64,000 bases of DNA from Castor canadensis (lineage: Eukaryota > Chordata > Mammalia > Rodentia > Castoridae): assembly GCF_047511655.1 (NCBI RefSeq), contig NC_133393.1:154147779-154211778 (forward strand). Reading direction: 5' to 3'. Position 1 is the stretch's first letter; each line of letters begins with the position of its first letter. Below the pieces are notes generated by a model. That model was not told the DNA's origin. It did no database searches and saw nothing but the letters and a program-made list of their open reading frames with translations. Positions 21,305-31,460 of the stretch are shown here, piece after piece. The translations under genes and the position numbers were made by a program.

Positions 21305-24300
21305 TTCCACGTGGAACCTCAGGTTTTCTGGCGTAGCGTTGTCAAGAAAGAAGGCGCTTTAGGTGTCTTTAGTGAAAACAGGGTAGGCACGTTTTTCTCA
21401 GAATTGTATCTACAGAGTAGGACTTCTGTAGTTTTGTTTGTTTGTTTGTGGTACTGGGACTTGAACTCAGGGCCTTCACCTTGAGCCACTCCACCAGCCC
21501 TTTCTTGTGAAGGGTTTTTTTCGAGATAGGGTCTCCCAAGCTATTTATTTGCCTGGGCTGGCTTCAAATCTCAATCCTCCTGATCTCTGCCTCCTGAGTA
21601 GCTAAGATGACAGGCATGAACAAGCCACTTGCACCCAGCAAGACTTCTGTTTTTAGCATAAGGTTTTGCTTTGAGATTCTTTTTTAAACTGAAAAATAGA
21701 AGTTGATAAACTTAAATTTTTGAGATAGTATACATTGTGGAATAGCCAAATGGAGCTAATTGTCACGCATCACTCATTTGCTTTGTAGTATGAGTACTTA
21801 AGATATCTCAGCTGTGGATTTCAAGTACAGTACACTATCGTTAACTGTAATTAGCACATTGTACAACAGGTGTCTCAAACATCCATTTTGTTATTTCTTT
21901 TATAGTTCCTATTTACTTATTTTGTAGTACCAGGGTTTGCGTTTAGAACTTAAGCCACACACACAGCCCTTTTTTGCTTTATTTTTCAGGTAGGGTCTTG
22001 GGGTTTTGCCTGGGACTGATCTTGAACCACAATCCTCCTACCTAAGGCCACTGTCGCTGGAATTACAGCCGTGAACCACCACACAGTTTATTGTTTGGGA
22101 TGGGGTCTCAACTATTGTTTGGGATGGGGTCTGAACAACTCTTTTCCTGGGCTGGCCTTGAACTTTGACTCTCCTGAGCTCCATTTTCCAAGTAGCTGGG
22201 AATACAGATAGTACCCACCATACCTGGTCTTTTTTTTCCTTATCTGATTTCATTTATCAGCTTAAGATTGATGACTAATTGGTAAATGTAACTATGGAGC
22301 TGAGTAATGTTTGATGCTTTTTCACTGAAAAGATACAAGAGGGGAGGGAACAACTTTAATTGAGGATTTATTTAATTTGGAAATATATTTGATATAGAAC
22401 AGGAATTGGGGTGGGTGAGAGGTGGTACAAATCTGGGAGTTCTCGCCTTTCGGGGTATGGATGCCATGGGAGCAGAGGAAAAGGACTCTGCAATAGAAAC
22501 TCAGGGTAAGGACTTAGAGGCAACAGCTCAGAGTAAAATGAGAAGCCAGGCCTGGGAAGATGGACTGTGTCACAGAGGATAGATGCTCTAGCTGCTTGGT
22601 GAGGGTGGAGAAGGAGAGAGTAGAGTAGGCCTGGAGAGTGGAAGCAGGAGCCCTTGGGTTATTAAACTATGGGCTAGCACAGTGGGGAAGGCCCTCTAGG
22701 CAAGACCTTGTTAAAGTTTAAGGAAGCAGCTGGAAAAATGGAAATACAATGTTGCAGAGTTTCCACAGCTTCAGTATCCAAATGGTCTTTGAAAAAGTAC
22801 ATGAAAAATCTATTTGGAGTTGAGTTGCATCCAGAATGTTTTCAATATTGAAACTGTTCCAGGATTGGGGGGGGAGGGAGGATAAAGGAGAATGATAGAG
22901 GAGTGAATTCAACTGTGCTGTATTGTAAGAACTTCTATAAATGTTACCATGTACTTCCAGTACAACAATAATAAAATAAGTAAATAAAAGAATGTTTTCA
23001 GTTATTTGGAGGCTGAGCGGTAAGTATACATATTTCTTGCATTAGTTTGTTACCTTTAATATGTAATGTTTTCGGTATACATAGTGCATTTTTAAAAGTA
23101 TGCTTAGCCATAAATGACCTTCCTGCCTATCTCAGGGAGGCAGCTTGGAGTTGCAGAGCTGTCCTTGGAGCGTCATCTTTCTGTCATTCCCACTTTGACT
23201 GGTGCCAGCAGTTTCCCCTGCCATGCTGAGCACAGCTGGAGGCTGGGTGCTGGGGCTGAGGCACTACTGTCGCTTATTTGAAGATGGAAAGTATGCCTGT
23301 TAACATGCGCTCTGTCTTTCATGTTTCAGTCTGATAGCGGAGGGGCCTTTAAAGGTTTTAAAGGTTTGGTTGTGCCTTCTGGAGGAGGAGGGTTTTCTGG
23401 ATTTGGTAGTGGCCCTGGAGTGAAGCCTCTGGAAGGACTGTCAAATGGGAACAGCATAGCCAGTACTCCACCTTTCACCAGTGCAAGGGCAACAGCAGAG
23501 CCCAAGGCCGCCTTTGGTGAGTATGCATCCTACCCCAGCCACCTCTGGGTAAGTTAAAACTCTGAAAGTTTACTCTACAAAGGAATTTTTAACCTTGGGT
23601 CCTAGGATTATGAAAGCAAAAAATAGTAATAATGGAAGGGATGAACTTGGAGAAGACTTGGACTAGTTACAGAACAGGTAGATAGAATACAAGGTTTGGA
23701 GCCAGAAAGATGTGGGTTCTGATCTCAGCTCTGCCACTTACCAGCTCTGTGACATGGTAAAGTTCCTTAACCTTTGAGCCTTTTGTACTCAACTATAGAA
23801 GGAGAATGACGCTCAGAATTGACCTAAAGGTCAAAGGTGAAAAGGAACCACTTTGTAGATTCTGGGAAGGCTTGCCTCCCTGCCATTCACTCATTATATG
23901 TCTAGCAAAGGCTTTCTGTGAACTTCCTACCACAGTGGCCACTGGGAACTCAAATGATACTGTTTGTGATCAGAGCCCTCCCAGGCTGGGTCTGAACAGG
24001 AAGTGTTCAATCCTGTTTTACAAGTTAGTCAAGAACTCTTAGAATTCACATAGAAAACAGGATCTAAGAAATGATCCTGAATGATTGGATTGCATTTAGT
24101 TAATTATTCTGAAACTGTATACTGTTTGATACTTATTAAGGCAGTGTACTAAGCAGTTTCAGTTAAAGTTTGACTTTGGGGGTTGAGTTTTATGCTAACC
24201 TAATATTCTGACAGTTCTGTTTGAAATAAACACCCTTTTGAAGGAAATGAGCTATTTTAAAAATGTACAGGCTTAACACCTACCTAGTAAGCACAAAGCC

Positions 24301-27300
24301 CTGAGTACAAACTCCAGTACCATAAATGAAAGAAAAAAACAAAACAAAACATGGCTTACCATGAGCATATAACGGATACTATGCTTTATGATAATCAGCT
24401 TTATTGATAATCATTTGAACTGTAACAAAAAACAGTATACAATAAAATAACAAAATGAAGACTGGTATAAAAATTAAAATAGTGTAGTAGTCAAATCAAC
24501 TTGTAAATAAGTTGTTCAAACTTTTAATTTCTTATAGGGTCTTTGGCTGCAAATGGCCCTACTGCTTTGGCGGATAAAAAGATTTCAAATCCCAAGACGA
24601 ATGGCGGTGGTCAGCAGCCCTCCTCCTCTGGCCTGGCCACTGGTACAGCCTGCCCCAGCAGTGCTTATCACAGGCACTTGGCTGCCCTGAACTGCTCTGT
24701 GCGGGACTGGATAGTGAAGCATGTGAACACAAATCCGCTCTGTGACCTCACGCCCATCTTCAAAGACTATGAGAAATACCTGGCATCCATTGAGCAGCAG
24801 CGTGAGGACAGTGGTGGCGCTAACTCTGAAAGTGGGACTGACAGGATGTCAGTTGGAACACAGCCTCCTTCGCTATTCAGTTCAACAAAACTACAGCAAG
24901 AGGCAACATTTTTGTTTCATGGCAGTAAAACTGAGGACACATCTGAAAAGAAGATGGAGATTGGGTCCGAAAAGAAAGTGGAACCAGCACAAGGAGCAAC
25001 AAGTGCCTCATTTAATTTCGGCAAGAAAGTCGATAGCTTGGTTTTGGGCTCAGTAAGCTCTGGTTCCCTGACTGGATTTTCATTTTCCCCTGGAAATTCC
25101 AGTGTATTTGGTACAGATACTACCCAGAGTAAAGCAGGCTCCCCTCCACTCTCTGCCTGCACATTAGAGAGCCAAGCAGAAGGCGGCAGTAATGACTACA
25201 AAGGTAAGTGTGAAGCTGATAGTTGTGTTGCATTTGTGTAAGCTCTGCGTTTACTGGGAAAAGCGTAGGCTTTGGTTGGGGTGGAGCCGAGTTGTTCACA
25301 TTGTGACTGTTTGCTATATGTGTTTTACTGAACAAAATTGATCACTCCTTATTTGTAAAATGGAGTATGACTTACTTTGTAGGGTTGTTACAGGATTAAA
25401 AATATAAAATGGGGTTGTGGAGGTATAATTCAGTAAGTAGTAGACAACTTGCCTAGTATGTGTGAGGTCTAGTACCGCATCCCTCCCCTCCAAAAAAAAC
25501 ACACAACATACATACACACCTATAAAATATATAAAAATGTCCAGTTCAGCTGGTACTGGTGGCTCACACCTGTAATTCTAGCTACTTGGGAGGGTGTGAT
25601 CAGGAGGATTGTGGTTCGAGGCCAGCCCAGACAAATAATTCAAGAGACCCCATCTTCAAAATAACCAAAGCAAAATGGACTAGAGTTGTGGGTCAAACAG
25701 TAGAGCACCTGCTTTGCAAGTGTGAAGCCCTGAGTTCAAACCCCAGCCTCAACAAAAAAAAAGTATGTATATATATATCTCTATATATAGATATAGATAT
25801 AGATATATAGATATATATGTATATATATTTGTAGTCTAGTGACTTTGAAAAGTACCAAACCGGGACTGCATATAAAGGCAGCCAGTAACATTTTTTGAAA
25901 CTGCTTTATTGAAAAAGTTCAGCGTGACTGCTCATTTAGGTGATTTGACTGAAAATGAAATCACATGGCAAAACTTGGTTATAAATTAAAGAAAGACTTT
26001 TCATTGCTGTAGAGAACAAATCCAGTGTTCTCCACAGGTCTGGGTGCAGCCTCCCTTTCAGAAGGGCAGTGATAGTATCCGAATGACAGCTCTATGTGGT
26101 ATCAGTGTCCCATCCCAGGCAGAAAGCCAAGGTCTTCATCCCAGCTTCTCTATTCCCTCTGTTCCTGGCTCTCAAAAAAGTGCTGAGCTGGAGGCATGGT
26201 TCAAGTGGTAGGAAAGTACAAGGCCCTGGGTTCAAACCCAGTACTATTTAAAAAACTGGGGGCCTGGTGCAGTGGCTCAAATGGTAGAGAACCTGCCTAG
26301 CAAGCATGAGGCCCTGAGTTCAAGCCCCAGTGTTGCCAAAAAAAAAAAAAAAAGAAACACTGGAGTAGGTCTTAGTACATCCTCATGGCTTGTATGTATC
26401 ACCTGGAGCCCACAAGGATAGGTGCAAGCAGCTAAGTACACACTTGTCTAGAATAACACCGTGGTCACCAAGAAGGAAAACTACCTGCCCATTTGGCACA
26501 GCAGTATTGTTCTTTTCTACTCAGGCCAGACTCCTATCGATGTTCTATCCAGCCCTACCTTCAGGTATATCCACTGCATGGACGTAAGGGCAAAGGGTAG
26601 AGTAGGGGCTGCCTTTCACTTGTCTGCCTCCAACAGCCTTTACTGGTCCTGTGGCAGCCATAGGGACACAGTGCTGTTGAGTCAGTCAAGGCTGTTGTGC
26701 AGGCTGCCCTGCAGAAGCAGCTGTTAATTATCTCATAGTCATCACATTCTACTTCAGAAAGACTTGGGAGCTAGGGGCTGGTGGCATGGCTCAAGGGACA
26801 GAGCCCCTGTCTAGCAACAAGGCCTTGAGTTCAAACTCCAGTACCACCAAAAAAAAAAAAAAAAAAGACTGGAGAGCTTGTTTAACAGCAACAAATGCCT
26901 GGCCTCCCCTGGAGAGCCTGACTACAATCCTGGGATCTTTATTTTAAAAAAAAAAGAACGAAACAAAATAAGCAACCTCCCCAGGAGATCCTAGGCCTCA
27001 TAGTATACTTCTTAAAATTTAAACCTTCAGTCTAAACCCTTTGAACCCATACTTTCTTAGAGATGCTTTTTAATGTAGCGAGCTTTATGGAGCTCCCTGT
27101 GTCCACCAGGATCCTTTCTACTTGTGTTTAAACAGTGTCCTAGATCCCCTGTGGTTGAGGCTTTGGTGAATGCAAGTGGCCTGCCCACTCCAGTTATCTT
27201 GCCACCCATTCAGCTGCATACCTATAGTGCCAGAGTGCTTAAATAAATCACACTTGACTTTGGAATGATTTCGCTGACAAACTTGCCCCTATAAAAAGGA

Positions 27301-30300
27301 AAAAAAACTGAATTTTCCCCACCCTTGACTGTTGCTGATACTGGTTATTTCTTGGTTTGATGTGCATGTGGTCACAGGAACATTGGAGGTGAATGTGTTA
27401 GAAGCCTGTCTTTAATTTTCCAAAGAGTAATGTGAATATGGATAATTAAGTGTTAACTTTTTCTGTAAATGTTAGAAGCAACGTCATTTCTTCATTCTAG
27501 GGCTTTATACATTGGAAGGTATTTTAGGATGGAGAAGTGTGTTCCCATTGAAAATGCTTCTTATAACCAGATGCTAGTGGTTCCCCCCCTGTAATCCTAG
27601 CTACTTGGGAGGGAGAGGGAGGATCGAGATTCATGGTGAGCCTCAGCAGATATTTTACGAGAACCTGTCTTCAAAATAACCAGAACAAAATGGACTGGAG
27701 GTGTGGCTCAAGTGGTAGAGCACCTGCTTTGCAATTGTGAAGCCCTGAGTTCAAACCCTGGTTCCCCCCGCCCCCCAAAAAAAAAGATTTTTATTTTCCA
27801 CAGAATCATAAATATCCAGCAGATGCCTCTCCCCTAAAAATTACAAGGCACATTTTCAATCTTTATTTCAGTTCATGTAGAATGTTCCAGGCTGATGGTT
27901 ATAGAATGGTCAATAACAAGCTTCTGTTTTTCCATACTTTTGTTCTGAGCCTCATCAAGTTGTCATTTTTGTATAAGGTGGAGAAGAAGAAGAAAGTGAC
28001 GAGCCACCCAAAGTGGTCATTACTGAGGTGAAGGAAGAAGATGCTTTCTACTCTAAAAAGTAAGTGGCCTGGGGTCATGACTGGGCTGACTGTTAACTGG
28101 AACAGGGAATTCCTGTCTTGTTTAAACCAGCCATTCCTAGAGATTTCCTACATCATACCATCTGCTTTTCTGTGGCTGTGACTCTTCTGCTTTTAAAGTG
28201 CTTCAGAGACAACTTTCCTGTCACCTCGAACTATTCTCTTTACTCTTCTTCTCTCTTCCTCACAAAGAAAGTCACCTAGTCACCGATCTCACATTGTGGT
28301 TTGATGTCTGCTCTTAATTAGGAAGCATCTTTTTATTTCAAATCACTGGTTTGTTTTGTTATTGTACTTATCATACAGAAAGCATCTTTGATCCCTTCTT
28401 GGAGACTTGGTTGGTCTTTCTGTATTTGCTCACAGCCAGAAAGTTCTACACAGTAACCAACCATCCTGCCCTGTTAAGGATATATAAAAACTGTCTTCTC
28501 CTGTAATGAGAGCTGTTGTTTTGGTCTTTGGTTTTTGTCTGTTTTAAATAACAGCTGCCTCTTTAAGAAGAAATCTGAAAGGGAAATTTTACTTATCTCC
28601 TTTCCATTCTTCCCAATTACATGAAATTACTTTTTACTTACAAGCATTTCAGAAGCTTTCTAACAAAAAATTTAGAATGAATCAACAGGTTTTTGTTTTG
28701 TTTTGTTTTGTTTTTGCTGTACTGGGGCTTGAACTCAGGACCTACACCTTGAGTCACTCCACCATCCCTTTTCTGTGAAAGGTTTTCTCAAAATAGGATC
28801 ACTCAAACTATTTGCCTGAGCTGGCTTCAAACCACGATCCTCCTGATTTCTGCCTCCTGAGTAGCTAGGATTATAGGCATGAGCCATGGGCACCGGCTGA
28901 ATAAGTAGTTTTCAATTTAATAAATCGCCACGTCCTGTCAGATTCTTGTTATTTTATCTTTGAGAACTTTTAAGAGGCTAACAATTATTTTTGCTTATTT
29001 TTAGTTGTATATACAGGCCTGATCCTGACTTTAGATCTCTTCTAGTCAGAATAAATCAAATGCCACAGTGATTTTGTTTTTATTAATCTAAGAGGGTATG
29101 TGATATTGGAAGCGGGAGGACCTTTTGTTTATCATTAGTTACACTTTGCCTAAAAATGTTTTCCAAATTTATCTTGATATCTTGGGAGCTCAAAAATCGA
29201 AGGAGCCCTGAAGAGAATTTGAAAAATAACAAACAGAGGGGAAGCCAGCCATGGTGGCTCAGGCCTGTAATCCCAGCTAATTGAGAAGCAGAGACAAGGA
29301 GGAACACAGTTTGAGGCCAGCCAGGGGAAGGAGTTGGTGAGACTTCCATCTCAGTCGATGTGCTGGTCATGGTCGCTCACACCTCTGATCGCAGCTGCCC
29401 AGGATGCTACAAATAGGAATGTCTTCATCTGAGGCTGGCCCTGTGCAAAAATGGCAGAGCCTAACTGGAAAATACCTAAAGCAAAAAAGGACTTAGGGGC
29501 ATGGCTCAACTCACAGACCCTGAGTTGAAACCCCAGTATTATCAAAGAAAAGGGTAATGGGGAAAAACAGGTTTGGGGAAATGCAGCACAGATGGACCTA
29601 TGTCTGTTCCTATCCTTAGAAGACCAAATCAGAGTATCCAGCTAGATTTTCATATTCTGAGTTTTACCCAGATTCCTTTAGTCAATTTGTCCTGTCTTGT
29701 CATTTAACACAGATTTTTCCACATGAGTGAAATAGTGGTTGTTAGAAAACGGTGACTTACTTGTCATTGAATGCCTGATTGTACCTAGTATTTTCCTCCA
29801 TAGGTGTAAACTATTTTACAAGAAAGACAACGAATTTAAAGAGAAGGGTGTGGGTACCTTGCATTTGAAACCTACAGCAAATCAGAAGACACAGCTCTTA
29901 GTGCGGGCTGATACCAATTTAGGTGAGTACTTTTTTTTTTTTCCAAGTGGTACAAAATTATCCTAATTATACCGCCTTTTACCTCACTGATTTCAATATT
30001 TGAGGTTGTAGCGTTCATTCATGTGTTTTCCTAGTGGACGAAGTCATTCAGTCCACTGAAGGGGAGTGAGTGAGTGAAATCCAAGGAGGAGCAGTGGCCT
30101 GAGACGAGCTGTGAGTTGTGCTGGATTCCACCAGGCTGTGTCAGGACAGGAACCCCTGGGGAGGCATTTTTCTTTCCTGTTTGTAATAATATCACCATAA
30201 TGTCACTCTTACCCAGTTACCCATGCTGGCCTGTATGATGACAGTGATGTTTCTTTTGTGTGAAATGGTGAAGGCCTGAGGTCCAGTTGGTACCGACGTC

Positions 30301-31312
30301 GTCTTCTTTATGCAAGGGCACAGTGTTCACTGAAGCTCTGAGCGAGGCCATTGCCTCTCAGAGATGCGGTGTTGAGTGGAGGGGACATGGGCAGGAGGGA
30401 GGGCAAGAGGCAGCTCCTCCACTGAGATGCAGCAGAGGCCTCATGGCCCTCTGTTGGGGACAATGCTGGTATCTGTCAGGTAACCAGTGCCTGTTTTTGT
30501 GACCCTTTTTTTTTTTAAAGCATATATTAGTTGTGCAGAGGGGTTTCATTGTGACATTTGTGCTTACAATGTATCTCAATTAGATTCACCTCCTCCATCA
30601 TTCTTCCTCATACCTCCCCCACTTAGAACAATTTCAGTAGATTCATTGTTGTTTTCATGTATGTATACAAAGTACATCTGCCTGTTCTCCCTCTTTCACT
30701 CTGTTTACCCTCTCCCCTCCCAGTGGTATCCCAGTAAGACCTGTTTCACCTTCCTGTCCTTCATTTTTCTTTTCTTTTCTTTTTTTTTAATTAATTAATT
30801 TATTTTTTAATTTTTATTTTTTTATTATTCATATGTGCATACACAATGCTTGGGTCATTTCTCTCCCGTCCTTCATTTTTCTTAAGCGTATGTTGATTAC
30901 TCAAGGGGGTTTCTCATATATATATATAGTACTTTAATCAGATAACCCCTCTATCACTTACTCTATTATCCTGCTCCCCTTTTTGGGACATTCTTGATGC
31001 TCCCCAAATTTAGATCCATTGAGTAGCATTGCTTCAGTGTCTGTTGCAGACTCATTTCTTAAAGCTGTAGTTTGTAAGGTTTGATTTGTTTTCCTTTGTT
31101 TAACTGCAGGCAACATATTGCTGAATGTTCTGATTCCACCCAATATGCCATGTTCTCGAACAGGGAAAAACAATGTGCTCATTGTCTGTGTTCCCAACCC
31201 ACCGCTTGACGAGAAGAACGCCACCGTCCCAGTCACCATGTTAATTCGGGTAAAAACTAGCGAGGATGCAGACGAGTTGCACAAAATCTTGCTGGAGAAA
31301 AAAGATGCCTGA
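17225..31312 (+). CDS. NUP50: NUP50, nucleoporin 50 kDa; spliced CDS of 7 coding exons, complete
   Basis: Joined exons 17225-17293, 19195-19278, 23330-23516, 24538-25203, 27978-28059, 29804-29922 and 31110-31312 give 1410 nt: 469 codons plus stop, with GT-AG junctions and phases that agree throughout. The human protein is 468 aa as I recall. Residues 1-46 form the importin-alpha binding region (starting [12 protein letters not shown], with the basic stretch [11 protein letters not shown] at 36-46). The middle is a low-complexity region with FG dipeptides at 76-77, 113-114, 274-275 and 304-305. The C-terminus, about 340-469, is the Ran-binding domain (FYSKKCKLFYKK ... LLEKKDA). NUP50 sits at the nuclear basket and helps importin-alpha/beta cargo release and recycling (family knowledge). 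The ATG at 17225 is the first start after the exon 2 acceptor and matches the family N-terminus. Identification is confident. Confidence 0.97.
17839..17951 (+). repeat. B1 SINE monomer
   Basis: GCTGGACACGGTGGCAAAC ... AAGACCCTATCTTT; NUP50 intron 2. Confidence 0.88.
18490..18540 (+). repeat. ID SINE fragment
   Basis: GCTGGGGGATGGCTTAGTAG ... TGTGCAAGG; only the 5' part of the element. Confidence 0.55.
18684..18770 (-). repeat. B1 SINE fragment
   Basis: GGCCTTGAACTCACAATTCT and GAGCTGGGATTACAGC, reverse complement of B1. Confidence 0.8.
19195..19278 (+). CDS. NUP50: NUP50 exon 3
   Basis: The acceptor is CTCTTGCAG and the donor GTGAGT. The 84 nt encode residues 24-51 ([11 protein letters not shown] ... 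RRNVGFE), phase 0 at both ends. The basic cluster KKAKRR is the second importin-alpha binding segment. Residue 29 is Val (GTG at 19210), where the human protein has Met as I recall. Confidence 0.96.
19774..20092 (+). repeat. Trimeric SINE B1-B1'-dID
   Basis: First unit from GCTAAGCATGGTAGCTG, second from GGCTGGGTGTGGTGGTG (19890), dID half from about 20012; the inner A-run before the dID is long. NUP50 intron 3. Confidence 0.88.
20203..20315 (+). repeat. B1-type SINE
   Basis: GGGCATGGTGGCCCGCACT ... GGCAACACAGACC; closer to a free 7SL-type element than to the dimer halves. Confidence 0.7.
20397..20688 (-). repeat. Trimeric SINE B1-B1'-dID
   Basis: Read on the minus strand: B1, then B1' with CCAGCTACAGTGGGAAGC, then dID. 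Confidence 0.88.
21043..21249 (+). repeat. B1-dID dimeric SINE
   Basis: GCTGGGTGAAGTGGCTCACG to GAGTTCAAACCC; its A-rich tail has become the following AC microsatellite. Confidence 0.9.
21250..21301. repeat. (AC)26 microsatellite
   Basis: Uninterrupted AC run directly at the SINE tail, a typical place of microsatellite birth. Confidence 0.97.
21448..21643 (-). repeat. B1-dID dimeric SINE
   Basis: GTGGTACTGGGACTTGAACT ... TGATCTCTGCCTCCTGAG, reverse complement of the dimer. Confidence 0.9.
21924..22229 (-). repeat. Trimeric SINE B1-B1'-dID with internal 24-bp duplication
   Basis: Three units on the minus strand. At the unit junction a 24-base segment (22090-22113) is repeated in tandem (22114-22137) with few changes. 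Confidence 0.85.
23330..23516 (+). CDS. NUP50: NUP50 exon 4
   Basis: The acceptor is TTTCAG and the donor GTGAGT at 23517. The 187 nt encode residues 52-113 plus one base of Gly114. It contains the [17 protein letters not shown] segment and the FG at 76-77; the FG at 113-114 spans the junction with exon 5. Confidence 0.96.
23693..23818 (+). repeat. MIR SINE (ancient)
   Basis: GGAGCCAGAAAGATGTGGG, CTCTGCCACTTACCAGCTC and TGTGACATGGTAAAG follow the MIR core order. NUP50 intron 4. Confidence 0.85.
24265..24345 (+). repeat. dID SINE fragment
   Basis: CACCTACCTAGTAAGCACAA ... GAGTACAAACTCCAG with a weak tail. Confidence 0.7.
24538..25203 (+). CDS. NUP50: NUP50 exon 5 (large central exon)
   Basis: The acceptor is TTATAG and the donor GTAAGT at 25204. 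The 666 nt encode residues 115-335 and complete Gly114. It holds the conserved block [20 protein letters not shown] (165-183) and FG dipeptides at 274-275 and 304-305. At 227-228 the sequence is FS, where human and mouse have FG as I recall. Confidence 0.97.
25410..25495 (+). repeat. ID SINE fragment
   Basis: GGTTGTGGAGGTATAATTC ... GTGTGAGGTCTAGTACCG; the 3' portion is shortened. Confidence 0.7.
25548..25762 (+). repeat. B1-dID dimeric SINE
   Basis: AGCTGGTACTGGTGGCTC to GAGTTCAAACCCCAGCC with an A-tail that runs into a TA repeat. NUP50 intron 5. Confidence 0.92.
25764..25833. repeat. (TA)n/(GATATA)n microsatellite
   Basis: TA-rich run with GATATA repeats, grown from the SINE tail. Confidence 0.93.
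26187..26255 (+). repeat. dID SINE monomer, shortened
   Basis: CTGGAGGCATGGTTCAAG ... GGGTTCAAACCCAGTAC. Confidence 0.82.
26258..26353 (+). repeat. dID SINE monomer
   Basis: GGGGCCTGGTGCAGTGGCTC ... GTTCAAGCCCCAGTGTTG with an A-run; follows the previous monomer head to tail. Confidence 0.88.
26772..26866 (+). repeat. dID SINE monomer
   Basis: GGGGCTGGTGGCATGGCTC ... CTCCAGTACCACC with an A-run. Confidence 0.88.
27567..27787 (+). repeat. B1-dID dimeric SINE
   Basis: CCAGATGCTAGTGGTTCC to GAGTTCAAACCCTGG; ends about 190 bases before NUP50 exon 6. Confidence 0.88.
27978..28059 (+). CDS. NUP50: NUP50 exon 6
   Basis: The acceptor is TATAAG, with a weaker pyrimidine tract than the others; the donor is GTAAGT at 28060. 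The 82 nt encode residues 336-362, including an acidic run GEEEESDE before the Ran-binding domain and the conserved [11 protein letters not shown]. The junctions split Gly336 and Lys363. Confidence 0.95.
28715..28899 (-). repeat. B1-dID dimeric SINE
   Basis: TGTACTGGGGCTTGAACTC ... CCATGGGCACCGGCT, reverse complement of the dimer. NUP50 intron 6. Confidence 0.9.
29244..29550 (+). repeat. Trimeric SINE B1-B1'-dID
   Basis: GCCAGCCATGGTGGCTCAG, then a second unit from about 29360, then a dID from about 29490 with a shortened tRNA-like part. Confidence 0.85.
29804..29922 (+). CDS. NUP50: NUP50 exon 7 (Ran-binding domain, first part)
   Basis: The acceptor is CTCCATAG and the donor GTGAGT at 29923. 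The 119 nt encode residues 363-402 ([16 protein letters not shown] ... RADTNL), the N-terminal half of the Ran-binding domain. A T-tract follows the donor. Confidence 0.96.
30519..30960 (-). mobile_element. Probable L1 3'-end fragment(s)
   Basis: Text such as GGGTTTCATTGTGACATTTG and TTCACCTCCTCCATCATTC is a common rodent interspersed repeat that I take as L1 3'UTR in reverse. The copy is split by an AT-rich run at 30780-30830. Ends 150 bases before NUP50 exon 8. Confidence 0.5.
31110..31312 (+). CDS. NUP50: NUP50 exon 8, coding part (Ran-binding domain, end)
   Basis: The acceptor is TAACTGCAG at 31109. The coding part completes Gly403 and encodes residues 404-469, ending [13 protein letters not shown], with stop TGA at 31310-31312. 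The C-terminus matches the family exactly as I recall it. Confidence 0.97.
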
Positions 31313-31454
31313 ACACGTGAGCTCTGTGGAGGAATCATTGCCAAGCTGCTGCTGCTTCCCCCAGCACCCCAAACTTAGTCAGTTTTTCTTCTCTTACTTT
31401 GACATTCTAAGAACTTCTAGATAACTGAAAACTTTTGTGAGGAAGATTAAGGCG

Positions 31455-31460
31455 AATAAA
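31455..31460 (+). terminator. NUP50: Proximal poly(A) signal AATAAA, NUP50
   Basis: AATAAA 143 bases after the stop codon, followed by the GT-containing stretch GTTAAGTGTTG. It would give a very short 3'UTR. Use is not provable from sequence. Confidence 0.45.
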
